Origin: Pseudonocardia broussonetiae
GTDB taxonomy: Bacteria; Actinomycetota; Actinomycetes; Mycobacteriales; Pseudonocardiaceae
Direction of reading: 5' to 3'
DNA length: 64,000 nucleotides
Assembly: GCF_013155125.1 (NCBI RefSeq)
Contig: NZ_CP053564.1
Location: 1,867,501-1,931,500 of the forward strand
Shown: piece after piece, positions 16,006 through 24,320 of the stretch
Numbering within the stretch: position 1 is the first letter of the stretch
Layout: each line of letters begins with the position of its first letter
The notes under the pieces: model-generated
What the model saw: the letters and a program-made list of their open reading frames with translations, nothing else
What the model was told of the DNA's origin: nothing
Databases searched by the model: none
Translations under genes and position numbers: made by a program

Positions 16006-16023
16006 CTCCGGTCCGGACCGGAG
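16006..16023. promoter_or_regulatory. perfect 18-bp palindrome at the end of the SARP gene
   Basis: CTCCGGTCCGGACCGGAG is perfectly self-complementary and lies just beyond the SARP stop codon. It could be a short terminator or an operator for the downstream lipoprotein gene; a second small inverted repeat (GGTTCC/GGAACC) overlaps the stop itself. Confidence 0.4.
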
Positions 16024-16028
16024 GTTCC

Positions 16029-19000
16029 CTAGGAACCGATCCGCGCGAGCTCGTCCCGGGCCCGGCCCGCCCAGGTGCCGGCGCCCAGCGCGGAGTCGAC
16101 GCGCACGGCCTCGGCGAGGTGGGCGCGGGCCGCGGGCAGGTCGCCGAGGCGGGTCGCGAGGCGCCCGAGCACGCCGTGCACCGAGCCCCAGGTCGCGTTG
16201 GCGGTGCCCGCGACCACCAGCTCGGCGGCCTGGGGGAGCAGGTCGCGGTAGAGCCGGGCCGGGTCGGGCGCGCCCAGCGCCGCGGCGACCTCGCCCCAGG
16301 CGCAGAGCAGGAAGTCGGTGCTCCAGTCGGCCGGGACGCTCACCTCCGTGCGCTCCAGCAGCCGCCGGGCCTCCTCGGCCGCGCCCACCTCGACCAGTGC
16401 CAGCAGCGCCACCGGGCGCAGCGTCGCGAACTCGTCCACGGTGTCGTCGACGAGCTCGGACACCACCTCGGCGAGGCGGCCCTGCCCGCGCCGCACGGTC
16501 ATCCGCTGCACGATCCGGCACCAGCGCGCGCCCCACAGGCTCGTCCGCCGCTGCAGGGCGTCGGCCTCGTCGGCGTGCCGCTCGGCGGCGTCCCAGTCGC
16601 CGCGCAGCGTGGCGTGCCCGGCCTCCTGGTAGCTGACCTGCGCGCGCAGCTCGGCGAACCCCAGCTCGGTGGCCAGCCGCGACGCGCGGTCGAGGTCGGA
16701 GCGGGAGAGCTCCAGCTCGGCGAACCGCATCGCCAGCGCGCCGCGGTGCAGCCGGGCGACGGCCTCGGTGTGCGCGGGCAGCCCGGCGCCGACCAGCGCG
16801 AGCGACTCGTCGAGCGCCGCCCGGCGCTCCCGCTCGGCGCCGGGCACCCACGCGGCGAGGTAGAAGTTGTTCAGCGCGCGGCCCAGCAGCGGGGCGTCGC
16901 CGAGGTCGCGCGCGATCCGGGCGGCCTCGCGGGCGGCCTCGGTGCCCTCCGCGCGCCGGTCGGTGTAGCTGACCTCGCAGGCCAGGGTGCCGAGCAGCTC
17001 CGCGCGCCGCAGCGGGACGGTCGTGACGGCGAGCAGCTCGTCGAGCCGGGCGATCACCGCGGCGTCGCTCGTGCCGTAGGCGCGCCAGTTCCACAGGGCG
17101 ACGCCGCCGAACACGCCCGCGGCCTCGGCGGCGCCGTCGGTGTCGCCCACCGCGAGGGCCAGCTCGATGGCGCTCGACAGCGCCGCCTGCGCCCCGACGA
17201 GGTCGCCCGCGGCGCGCCGGTCGCGGCCCAGGACGACGAGCAGCTCGCGCGGGTCGCCGTCCGCCAGCTCGACGGCGCGCGCGACGTGCTCGGCCGCCGT
17301 CGCGTGGGCGAGGCGGTCGCGGGCGGCGTCCGCCGCGGCCAGCGCGTGCCGCAGCGCGGTGCCCGGCCCGGCGAACGGGCCGGCGAGGTAGGAGTGGTGG
17401 GCCAGCGCGTCGAGGTTCCCGGCGACCGGGAGCCCCTCCAGCGCCTGGGCGATGCGGCGGTGCAGCCGCGCCCGCTGCAGCCGCGTCAGCCCGGCGACGA
17501 TCGTCTCGCGCACGAGCTCGTGGCCGAAGCGCCACACCCAGCCGTCGCCCTCCTCGACCACGACGCCGGTGAGGACGGCGGGCTCCAGCAGCGTGGCGAT
17601 CTGCTCGGCGTCGACCTCGGAGGCGGCCTCCAGCACGTCGAGCGGGAACTCGCGCCCGATCACCGCGGCCATCGTCAGCAGGGCGCGGGTGTCGGCGGGC
17701 AGCCGGCCCATCCGCCGCTCCAGCACGTCGCGCACCGAGGCGGGGATGTCGGCGGCGCCGGGGCGGGCGTCGAGGCGCCGCTCGCTGCGCAGCAGCTCGA
17801 TCAGCTCCACCAGGAAGAACGGGTTGCCCTCGGTGCGCCGGCGCAGGTCGCCGGCCAGCGCGGGGTCGGCCAGGCCGCGGTCGACCAGCAGCTCCCCGAC
17901 CTCGGCGGCGGGCAGCCCGCCCAGCGCCAGCCGCGTGACGGCGCGCTCGCGCGCGAGGTCGGCGAGGGTGTGCACGAGCGCGTCGGTGCGCTCGTCGGCG
18001 GTGTCGCGCAGGGTGGCGAGCACCAGCACCGGGGCGGCGGCGATCCGGCCGACGAGGAAGCGCAGCAGGTGCAGCGAGAGCGGGTCGGCGCCGTGCAGGT
18101 CGTCGAGGACGACGAGCAGCGGGCGCTCGGCGGCGGCCGCCAGCAGCGCGGCGGCGATCCGCTCGAACAGCTCGGCGCGGCGGCTGTCGGAGTCGCCGGG
18201 GCCCTCGGCGGCCGCGGTGCCGGCCGCGGAGCCGAGCGCACGCAGCACCTGCGTCCACGGCCAGAGCGCGGGCGCGGCGGCCTCGTCGGCGCACCGGCTC
18301 CACGCCACCCGCGCGCCCCGCTGCTCCGCGGCGGCCACGACCTCCTCGGCCAGGCGCGTCTTGCCGATCCCGGCCTCGCCGCCGACGAGCACCACCGACC
18401 CCGTGCCGGACGCGGCGGCCGCGAGCCGGGCCTCCAGGGCCGCCAGCTCGGCGCGGCGCCCGACGAACCCGGAGCGCCGCGGCGGGTCGGCGGCCGGCGC
18501 GGCGACGGGGGCGGGCAGCGGCTGCGGGGCCCGCGGGCCGTCGACGCCGGCGTCCTGGGTGAGCACGGCCCGCTCCAGGCGCCGCAGCTCGGGGCCGGGG
18601 TCGATGCCGAGCTCGTCGCGCAGCAGGTCGCGGCAGGTGGCGAAGGCGCGCAGCGCGTCGGCCTGGCGGCCGGTGCGGTAGAGCGCGAGCATCAGCGAGC
18701 CCCAGAGCCGCTCGCGCATCGGGTGCACGGCGACCAGGCGCTCCAGCTCGGGGACGGCGCTCTCCGGGCGCCCGTCGGCGAGCATCGCCTCGATGTGGCG
18801 CTCCAGGCCGACCGCGCGCAGCTCGGCGAGGCGGGCCCGGTCGGCCTGCACCGCCGACGCGCCGTCGCCCAGGTCGGCGTAGGGCTCGCCCCGCCACAGG
18901 CCCAGCGCGGCGATCAGCACGTCGTCGGCATCGCGGGCGCGCCCGGCGTCGAGCAGGCGCTGGCCCTCGCCGAGCATCGCCTCGAACCGCAGCACGTCGA

Positions 19001-19307
19001 GCTCGTCGTCGCCGACGGCCAGCAGGTAGCCGGGCGGGCGGGTCAGCAGCCGGGTCGGCGCCGAGCGGGGGGCGCGGTCGGGTTCGAGGAGGCGCCGCAG
19101 CTGCGAGACGTAGGACTGGAGGGTGCCGGTGGCCGTGGCGGGCGGCTCGGAGGCCCAGAGGGTCTCGTTGATCCGGTCGAGCGGGACGACGCGGCCGTGG
19201 TCGGCGAGCAGCAGTGTGAGCAGGGCGCGGAGCTTCGGGCTCCCGGGGTCGACCGACCGCCCGTCGGCCGTGGCGACCTCGAGCGGCCCCAGCACGCGGA
19301 ACAGCAC
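16029..19307 (-). CDS. SARP-family transcriptional regulator with STAND ATPase domain (AfsR type)
   Basis: A 1092-residue regulator. Residues about 1-95 form an OmpR-like winged helix (VLFRVLGPLEVATADGRSV; LQSYVSQLRRLL) and about 100-250 the bacterial transcriptional activation domain (LWRGEPYADLGD; LYRTGRQADALRAF; LGIDPGPELRRLERAVL). A central ATPase has Walker A GGEAGIGKT near 311 and Walker B LLVVLDDLHGADP. The remainder is helical and TPR-like; no C-terminal LuxR domain is seen. The GTG start gives the standard SARP N-terminus but has no ribosome site, so translation may depend on the GNAT gene 31 bases upstream. There is no biosynthetic cluster here; shared 11-bp boxes suggest local targets. 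Confidence 0.9.
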   Translation of the reverse strand: MLFRVLGPLEVATADGRSVDPGSPKLRALLTLLLADHGRVVPLDRINETLWASEPPATATGTLQSYVSQLRRLLEPDRAPRSAPTRLLTRPPGYLLAVGDDELDVLRFEAMLGEGQRLLDAGRARDADDVLIAALGLWRGEPYADLGDGASAVQADRARLAELRAVGLERHIEAMLADGRPESAVPELERLVAVHPMRERLWGSLMLALYRTGRQADALRAFATCRDLLRDELGIDPGPELRRLERAVLTQDAGVDGPRAPQPLPAPVAAPAADPPRRSGFVGRRAELAALEARLAAAASGTGSVVLVGGEAGIGKTRLAEEVVAAAEQRGARVAWSRCADEAAAPALWPWTQVLRALGSAAGTAAAEGPGDSDSRRAELFERIAAALLAAAAERPLLVVLDDLHGADPLSLHLLRFLVGRIAAAPVLVLATLRDTADERTDALVHTLADLARERAVTRLALGGLPAAEVGELLVDRGLADPALAGDLRRRTEGNPFFLVELIELLRSERRLDARPGAADIPASVRDVLERRMGRLPADTRALLTMAAVIGREFPLDVLEAASEVDAEQIATLLEPAVLTGVVVEEGDGWVWRFGHELVRETIVAGLTRLQRARLHRRIAQALEGLPVAGNLDALAHHSYLAGPFAGPGTALRHALAAADAARDRLAHATAAEHVARAVELADGDPRELLVVLGRDRRAAGDLVGAQAALSSAIELALAVGDTDGAAEAAGVFGGVALWNWRAYGTSDAAVIARLDELLAVTTVPLRRAELLGTLACEVSYTDRRAEGTEAAREAARIARDLGDAPLLGRALNNFYLAAWVPGAERERRAALDESLALVGAGLPAHTEAVARLHRGALAMRFAELELSRSDLDRASRLATELGFAELRAQVSYQEAGHATLRGDWDAAERHADEADALQRRTSLWGARWCRIVQRMTVRRGQGRLAEVVSELVDDTVDEFATLRPVALLALVEVGAAEEARRLLERTEVSVPADWSTDFLLCAWGEVAAALGAPDPARLYRDLLPQAAELVVAGTANATWGSVHGVLGRLATRLGDLPAARAHLAEAVRVDSALGAGTWAGRARDELARIGS

Positions 19308-19338
19308 CCGCAGGAGACTAGTGCGGCGGCGGCTCCCG

Positions 19339-19698
19339 CTACAGGGTGATCTCCCAGGTCCCGCCGCCGGGGAGCTGCGTGTAGCCCAGGCCGACGAGCA
19401 TCCGCCGCCCCTGGTCGGTGCCCGGGTCCGGGATGCGCGCGATCCGGCAGCCCTCCGCGCGCACCGCCGTGGTGACCTGGCGCGCGAGCCGCGGGCCGTA
19501 GCCCCGGCCGCGGTGGTGCTCGGGGACGCCGCCGCCGACGACCGTGGCGACGTCGCCCGCGCGGTGGACCTCGATGGTGGCCTTGGGGTCCTCGCCCGCC
19601 GCGGAGCCGATGTCCTCCAGCGTGTAGACCACGACGCCGCCCGCCCCCGTGCCGTGGCGCGGGGTGCGACGCATGAGGTGCGACTCGGCCGCGGTCAT
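19339..19698 (-). CDS. short GNAT-family acetyltransferase-like protein
   Basis: A 119-residue protein covering mainly the acetyl-CoA-binding core of the GNAT fold: strand ATIEVHRAGDVATVVGGGV, then the pyrophosphate-binding motif HHRGRGYGPRLARQV, then GCRIARIPDPGTDQGRRMLVGLGYTQL. It is shorter than most GNATs (about 150), so the N-terminal strands are reduced. The substrate is unknown. It ends 31 bases before the SARP start and probably forms one transcript with it. The tandem CGACTTG boxes lie 19-40 bases upstream of its start. Confidence 0.7.
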   Translation of the reverse strand: MTAAESHLMRRTPRHGTGAGGVVVYTLEDIGSAAGEDPKATIEVHRAGDVATVVGGGVPEHHRGRGYGPRLARQVTTAVRAEGCRIARIPDPGTDQGRRMLVGLGYTQLPGGGTWEITL

Positions 19699-19716
19699 GC
19701 GTGCAGTGTGCCCGGG

Positions 19717-19738
19717 CGACTTGTGGCCGACTTGAGGC
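19717..19738. promoter_or_regulatory. tandem 11-bp box CGACTTGnGGC (putative SARP site)
   Basis: CGACTTGTGGC is followed without gap by CGACTTGAGGC, in the gap between the GNAT gene (minus) and the hemerythrin-like gene (plus). Units match 10 of 11 bases. The arrangement fits autoregulation of a GNAT-SARP transcript and perhaps control of the divergent gene. Confidence 0.55.
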
Positions 19739-19794
19739 GCACCGGCGCCCGCGCGTGCAGCCGTCGGCAAGCGCCTGCCCGCACGCTCTGCGCC

Positions 19795-20430
19795 ATGACC
19801 ACCACCGACCGCGCCGGCAACGACGTCCGGGGCCTCCTGCTCGTGCACGACCGGATCCGCGCCGTCGTCCCCGAGGCGGCCCGGCACATCCGCGCCCTGC
19901 GTCCCGGCGACCGCCGCGGCGCCCGCGCCGCCGTCCGCGCGTGGGCCGGGTTCACGCGGGCGGTGCAGCGCCACCACCAGGCCGCCGACGCCGACCTCTG
20001 GCCCCTCGTGCTGGGTCTCGTCCCGGAGCTGGCGGGCGAGGTGCAGCGCCTGCGGGCCGAGCGCGCGCGGCTGGACGCCGACCTCGCCGCCGTCGCCGCC
20101 GGGCTGGAGCAGCTGGCCCGGCCCGGCGGGTCGGGCGGCGCGGCCGCCGCGGCGCTCGCCCGCCTCGACACGCAGCTGCGCCGTCACCTCGCCGCCGAGG
20201 AGCAGCTCGTGCTGCCGGTGCTGCGCCACCGCGTCCCCGCCGAGCGGTGGGCGGCGGTGGAGCCGGCGCTGGTGGAGCGCGCTGCCGTGCTCGGCACGGC
20301 GTTCGCTCCGCAGCCGGAGCCCGCCCGGGCCGGGTTCCTGCGCCGACGGCCGGCGCCGGTCCACGGGCGGCACTGCCTCGTGCCCGGCCCGCGGCACCGG
20401 CGACCGCTCGTCACCGCCGCTACCAGGTGA
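19795..20430 (+). CDS. hemerythrin-like domain protein
   Basis: A 211-residue helical protein. The pattern LLLVHDRIR, VQRHHQAADADLWPLV, LDTQLRRHLAAEEQLVLPVL fits the HHE/hemerythrin four-helix bundle, with H, H, H and E residues able to bind a di-iron site: H18 region, HH in RHHQAADADLW, and RRHLAAEEQLVLP. Such proteins sense or carry oxygen or NO. The last 35 residues are basic. The stop codon is in the first copy of a 17-bp tandem repeat. The start is the ATG at 19795; no strong ribosome site is seen. Confidence 0.8.
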   Translation: MTTTDRAGNDVRGLLLVHDRIRAVVPEAARHIRALRPGDRRGARAAVRAWAGFTRAVQRHHQAADADLWPLVLGLVPELAGEVQRLRAERARLDADLAAVAAGLEQLARPGGSGGAAAAALARLDTQLRRHLAAEEQLVLPVLRHRVPAERWAAVEPALVERAAVLGTAFAPQPEPARAGFLRRRPAPVHGRHCLVPGPRHRRPLVTAATR

Positions 20431-20481
20431 CCGGCGCTACCAGGTGACCGGCGCTACCAGGTGACCGGCGCTACCAGGTGA
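20421..20481. repeat. 17-bp tandem repeat between convergent genes
   Basis: TACCAGGTGACCGGCGC occurs three times in full (20421, 20438, 20455) plus a 10-base partial copy. The first copy holds the hemerythrin-like stop codon and the last the end of bkdC, so the repeat looks like amplification of the 3' end of bkdC. Confidence 0.95.
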
Positions 20482-21967
20482 GGGCCAGCGCCGGGTCGGT
20501 GAGCAGCGCGCCGACGTCGGCGAGGAAGCGCGAGCCCTGCTCGCCGTCGACGAGGCGGTGGTCGAACGACAGCGCGAGCTGGCACACCGTGCGCACCGCC
20601 AGCTCGCCGTCGACCACCCACGGCGTCGGCTTGATCGCGCCGACGGCCAGGATCCCGGCCTCGCCCGGGTTGAGGATCGGCGTGCCGGTGTCGACGCCGA
20701 ACACGCCGACGTTGGTGATCGTGAACGTGCCGTTGGCCAGGTCGGCGGGCGGCGTCTTCCCCGACCGCGCGGTGGCCGTCAGCTCGCCGAGCGCCTGCGC
20801 CAGCCCGTGCAGGGTGAGCGTGTCGGCGTCGCGGACCTTGGGCACGATCAGCCCGCGCGGCGTGGCGGCGGCGATGCCGAGCTGGACGCGGTCGTAGTAG
20901 ACGATCTCGCCCGCGGCCTCGTCCCAGCTCGCGTTGATCTCCGGGGTGCGGCGCGCCGCCAGGCACACGGCCTTGGCGACGAACGCCAGCGGCGTCAGCT
21001 TCACCTCGGCGTACTCGCGGGTGGCGCGGAGGCGGTCGCGCAGCGCCATCGTCGCGGTGACGTCGACGGCCAGGAACTCCGTGACGTGCGGTGCGGTGAA
21101 CGCGCTGCTCACCATGGCCGCGGCGGTGTGCTTGCGGACGCCGCGGATCGGCTCGCGGCGGACGCCGCCGGTCGACGCCGCGGGGGCGGTGGCGGGGGCC
21201 GGGGCCGCGGGGGCGGCGACGTGGGCCTGCACGTCCTCGCGGGTGATCACGCCGCCGGGGCCGGTGGGGGTGACGGTGCGCAGGTCCACCCCGAGGTCGC
21301 GGGCGAGCTTGCGGACCGGGGGCTTGGCCAGGGGCACGGCGGAGCCGTTCGCGGCCCCGCCCGTCCCCGCGCCCGCCCCGCCCGTCGCGGCCCCGCCCGT
21401 CGAGGCCCCGCCCGTCGCGGCCCCGCCCGCCCCCGTTGCAGGAAAGCCACGTTCATGCAGCCCCGTTGCGTGAACGTGGCTTTCCTGCAACTCGGCGGCG
21501 GGGGCTGGGGTGGGTGCGGCGGGAGCGGCTGCGGCGGCGGCGGGGGTGGGTGCGGCGGCCGGCGCCCCCCGACGCGGCCGACGGGTCGACGCCCCGGGCC
21601 GCGGGCCGTAGCCCACCAGGTTGGCGATCCGGCCGTCCTTGCCCGGCTCCCCGATCTTCGCGCCCTGCTCCTCGTCCGCGGCGGCGGGCGCCGGGGACGG
21701 GGCGGCCGCCGGCGCCGCCTCCCCCGTCTCGATGCTGATGATCGGCGACCCGACGGCGACCGTCTGGCCCGGCTCCACCAGCAGTTGCCCGACCGTCCCC
21801 GCGTACGGCGACGGCAGTTCGACGGCCGCCTTGGCCGTCTCGATCTCGCACAGGATCTGGTTGACGGTGACGACGTCGCCCGCGGCCACGTTCCACGTGA
21901 CGACCTCGGCCTCGGTGAGCCCCTCACCGACGTCGGGCATGGCGAACTCGCGCAACACGGCCGTCAC
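20471..21967 (-). CDS. bkdC: dihydrolipoamide acyltransferase, E2 of a 2-oxoacid dehydrogenase
   Basis: A 498-residue E2 that moves the acyl group from lipoamide to CoA. A lipoyl domain occupies residues 7-83, with the lipoylated Lys46 in EIETAKAAV. A long Ala/Pro linker follows, then the E1/E3-binding domain (about 211-246, PPVRKLARDLGVDL, GPGGVITREDVQAHV), and the catalytic trimer domain (about 265-498) with the HxxxDG motif SFDHRLVDGEQ near 467. Residues 159-178 of the linker are encoded by a perfect palindrome that is unlike its surroundings. The GTG start overlaps the E1-beta stop (GTGA). Branched-chain or pyruvate specificity cannot be decided by eye; the layout with separate E1 alpha and beta is like mycobacterial bkdABC. 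Confidence 0.93.
   Translation of the reverse strand: MTAVLREFAMPDVGEGLTEAEVVTWNVAAGDVVTVNQILCEIETAKAAVELPSPYAGTVGQLLVEPGQTVAVGSPIISIETGEAAPAAAPSPAPAAADEEQGAKIGEPGKDGRIANLVGYGPRPGASTRRPRRGAPAAAPTPAAAAAAPAAPTPAPAAELQESHVHATGLHERGFPATGAGGAATGGASTGGAATGGAGAGTGGAANGSAVPLAKPPVRKLARDLGVDLRTVTPTGPGGVITREDVQAHVAAPAAPAPATAPAASTGGVRREPIRGVRKHTAAAMVSSAFTAPHVTEFLAVDVTATMALRDRLRATREYAEVKLTPLAFVAKAVCLAARRTPEINASWDEAAGEIVYYDRVQLGIAAATPRGLIVPKVRDADTLTLHGLAQALGELTATARSGKTPPADLANGTFTITNVGVFGVDTGTPILNPGEAGILAVGAIKPTPWVVDGELAVRTVCQLALSFDHRLVDGEQGSRFLADVGALLTDPALALTW
21435..21491. repeat. perfect 21-bp palindromic repeat inside the E2 linker
   Basis: Arms 21435-21455 (GTTGCAGGAAAGCCACGTTC plus A) and 21471-21491 are exact complements around a 15-base loop. 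The 57-bp unit is a multiple of three and stays open, adding a peptide with residues LQESHVHATGLHERGFPAT in an otherwise Ala/Pro/Gly linker. It looks like a small mobile palindromic element that landed where it does no harm. Confidence 0.9.
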
Positions 21968-22938
21968 CAGCCCATCGAGCGGTCGACGGCGTCCAGCACC
22001 CGGTCGAGGTCGGGGAGGTAGTCCTCCTCGCACTTCGACGGCGGGTACGGGGTGTCGAACCCCGTCACCCGCAGCACCGGCGCCTCAAGGGAGTGGAAGC
22101 ACTCCTCCTGCACGCGCGCGCAGACCTCGGAGGCCACCGACGTCTCCGACGGCGCCTCCGCGACGACGACGAGCCGGCCCGTGCGGCGCACCGAGTCGAA
22201 CACGGGGCCGAGGTCGAGCGGCGAGAGCGTGCGCAGGTCGATGACCTCGAGGTCGTGGCCGTCGGCCTCGGCGGCCGACGCGGCCTCCAGGCAGGTCTTG
22301 AGCACCGGGCCGTACCCGGCGAGCGTCAGCGACGAGCCGGGGCGCACCACCCGGGAGGCGTGCAGCGGCGTCGGGGTGGCCGCGAGGTCGACCTCCGCCT
22401 TCTCCCAGTACCGCCGCTTGGGCTCGAAGAAGATCACCGGGTCGTCGCTCTCGATCGCCTGCTGGATCATCCAGTAGGCGTCGCTCGCGTTGGAGCAGGC
22501 GACGACCTTGAGCCCCGCGACGTGCGCGAACAGCGCCTCGGGCGACTCGCTGTGGTGCTCGACGGCCCCGATGCCCCCGCCGAACGGGATCCGCACGACC
22601 ACCGGCACCGGCACCCTGCCCTGCGAGCGGAAGTGCAGCTTCGCGAGCTGGGAGACGATCTGGTCGTAGCCGGGGAACACGAACCCGTCGAACTGGATCT
22701 CGCACACCGGCCGGAACCCGCGGATCGCCAGGCCCACCGCGGTGCCGATGATGCCGCTCTCGGCGAGCGGGGTGTCGAGCACGCGCTGCTCGCCGAAGTC
22801 CTTCTGCAGCCCGTCGGTGACGCGGAAGACGCCGCCGAGCTTGCCGACGTCCTCGCCCATCACGAGCACCTTGGGGTCGCGCTCCATCGCGGCGCGCAGC
22901 CCGTCGTTGATCGCCTTCGCCATCGTCAGCACGGCCAT
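21964..22938 (-). CDS. bkdB: 2-oxoacid dehydrogenase E1 component, beta subunit
   Basis: A 324-residue transketolase-like subunit that with E1-alpha decarboxylates a 2-oxoacid and acylates the lipoyl arm. It starts MAVLTMAKAINDGLRAAMER and has the thiamine diphosphate glutamate in VLMGEDVGKLGGVFRVT and LDTPLAESGIIGTAVGLA, then EIQFDGFVFPGYDQIVSQ. The C-terminal domain has VDLRT-like VIDLRTLSPLDL and VAEAP. Length is normal. It lies one base after the E1-alpha stop and overlaps E2, so the three genes form a coupled operon. Confidence 0.95.
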   Translation of the reverse strand: MAVLTMAKAINDGLRAAMERDPKVLVMGEDVGKLGGVFRVTDGLQKDFGEQRVLDTPLAESGIIGTAVGLAIRGFRPVCEIQFDGFVFPGYDQIVSQLAKLHFRSQGRVPVPVVVRIPFGGGIGAVEHHSESPEALFAHVAGLKVVACSNASDAYWMIQQAIESDDPVIFFEPKRRYWEKAEVDLAATPTPLHASRVVRPGSSLTLAGYGPVLKTCLEAASAAEADGHDLEVIDLRTLSPLDLGPVFDSVRRTGRLVVVAEAPSETSVASEVCARVQEECFHSLEAPVLRVTGFDTPYPPSKCEEDYLPDLDRVLDAVDRSMGW

Positions 22939-22939
22939 G

Positions 22940-24130
22940 TCAGACCCCCTCGAAGGACGAGTGGTACGCCAGGAAGGCCTCGCGCTGGGCGTCGACGGCG
23001 GGCGAGCCCTCCGCGTAGACCTGGGAGAACATCCGCTCGGGCCCGGGCGCGGGCATGTCGACGCAGTGCTGCCGGAACCGCGCCGCGAGGGCGTCGGACT
23101 CGGCCTGCACCCCGTCGAAGAACTCCGGTTCGACGCCGAGGGAGCGCACCAGGTGCACGCGCACCCGCTCGATCGGGTCCTTGAGCTTCCACAGCTCCAG
23201 CTCGTCGGCGAGGCGGTAGCGGGTGGGGTCGTCGGAGGTGGTGTGGGCGTCCATCCGGTAGGTGAAGGCCTCGATGAGCACCGGTCCGTTGCCGGTGCGG
23301 CACTCCTCCAGCGCCCAGCGGGTGACGGCGAGGCAGGCGAGCACGTCGTTGCCGTCGACGCGGATGCCGTCGAAGCCGTAGCCCTGCGCGCGCTTGTAGA
23401 GCGGCACGCGGGTCTGGCGCTCGGTGGGCTCGGAGATGGCCCACTGGTTGTTCTGGCAGTAGAAGACGACCGGCGCGTCGTAGACGGCGGCCCACACGAA
23501 GCCCTCGTGGACGTCGCCCTGGCTGGTGGCGCCGTCACCGAAGAAGCAGATGGTGGCCTCGCTGTCGGGGCCGTCGCCGACCTTGCCCTCGAACTTCTGG
23601 CCCATCGCGTACCCGGTGGCGTTGAGGCACTGGTTGCCGATGACGATCGTGTAGAGGTGGAAGCCGGTGGCCTTCGGGTCCCAGCTGCCGTGGTCGGTGC
23701 CGCGGAAGATCCCGAGCAGCTCGGTGGGGTCGACGCCCCGCGCCCAGGCGACGCCGTGCTCCCGGTAGGACGGGAACGCCATGTCCTGCGGCGCCATCGC
23801 CCGGCCGGCGCCGATCTGCGCGGCCTCCTGGCCGAGCAGCGGCACCCAGATCCCGAGCTGGCCCTGGCGCTGCAGCGCGTTGCCCTCGCGGTCGAAGCGC
23901 CGGACGAGGACGAGGTCGCGGTAGAGGTCCTTCAGCGCCTCGACGTCGACGTCGGCCGCGTAGGAGTCGAAGCGGGGGTCGGGCACCCGCTCGCCCTCGG
24001 GCGTGAGCAGCTGGACGAGGTCGGCTCCGCCCTCGTCGGTGCCCTTCAGTCCGGCGACGACGTGATCGGGGCCCGGGCGGGACGACGGGGTGGACGACGT
24101 CGGCGGCGTCCAGTCCTGCGGTGCGGACAC
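22940..24130 (-). CDS. bkdA: 2-oxoacid dehydrogenase E1 component, alpha subunit
   Basis: A 396-residue subunit binding thiamine diphosphate: the GDG-N motif is FFGDGATSQGDVHEGFVWAA then VFYCQNNQWAIS. Other landmarks are PSYREHGVAWARGV, a conserved phosphorylation-loop-like YRMDAHTTSDDPTRYR, and LVRRFDREGNALQRQGQLG. The GTG at 24130 was chosen because GAGGAGC lies about 8 bases upstream. The first of the operon bkdABC; no dihydrolipoamide dehydrogenase gene is present, so E3 must come from elsewhere. The substrate is most likely a branched-chain 2-oxoacid or pyruvate. Confidence 0.94.
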   Translation of the reverse strand: MSAPQDWTPPTSSTPSSRPGPDHVVAGLKGTDEGGADLVQLLTPEGERVPDPRFDSYAADVDVEALKDLYRDLVLVRRFDREGNALQRQGQLGIWVPLLGQEAAQIGAGRAMAPQDMAFPSYREHGVAWARGVDPTELLGIFRGTDHGSWDPKATGFHLYTIVIGNQCLNATGYAMGQKFEGKVGDGPDSEATICFFGDGATSQGDVHEGFVWAAVYDAPVVFYCQNNQWAISEPTERQTRVPLYKRAQGYGFDGIRVDGNDVLACLAVTRWALEECRTGNGPVLIEAFTYRMDAHTTSDDPTRYRLADELELWKLKDPIERVRVHLVRSLGVEPEFFDGVQAESDALAARFRQHCVDMPAPGPERMFSQVYAEGSPAVDAQREAFLAYHSSFEGV

Positions 24131-24210
24131 GGGTGCTCCTCGCTGGTTCGGCCCGGACCGGTTCGTGGCCGGGCGCGGGACGGCGGGGCCGGCGTGCGCG
24201 GGCACCGGGG

Positions 24211-24245
24211 TGTGGGCCCGCACACGTGTCGGCTCTTCCCCGACA
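24211..24245. promoter_or_regulatory. two adjacent inverted repeats upstream of bkdA
   Basis: GTGTGGGCCCGCACAC (24211-24226) is nearly palindromic and TGTCGG-7-CCGACA (24227-24245) is a perfect 6-7-6 inverted repeat, directly adjacent, 80-115 bases before the bkdA start. They may be operators of the operon. No regulator gene is nearby. Confidence 0.4.
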
Positions 24246-24320
24246 TCCTGGCACGAGCGGACGCCCGCGGGGGAGCACCGCGGTCCCCCGGCCCCGCACC
24301 CGGGCCGGGGGACGCGCCGG

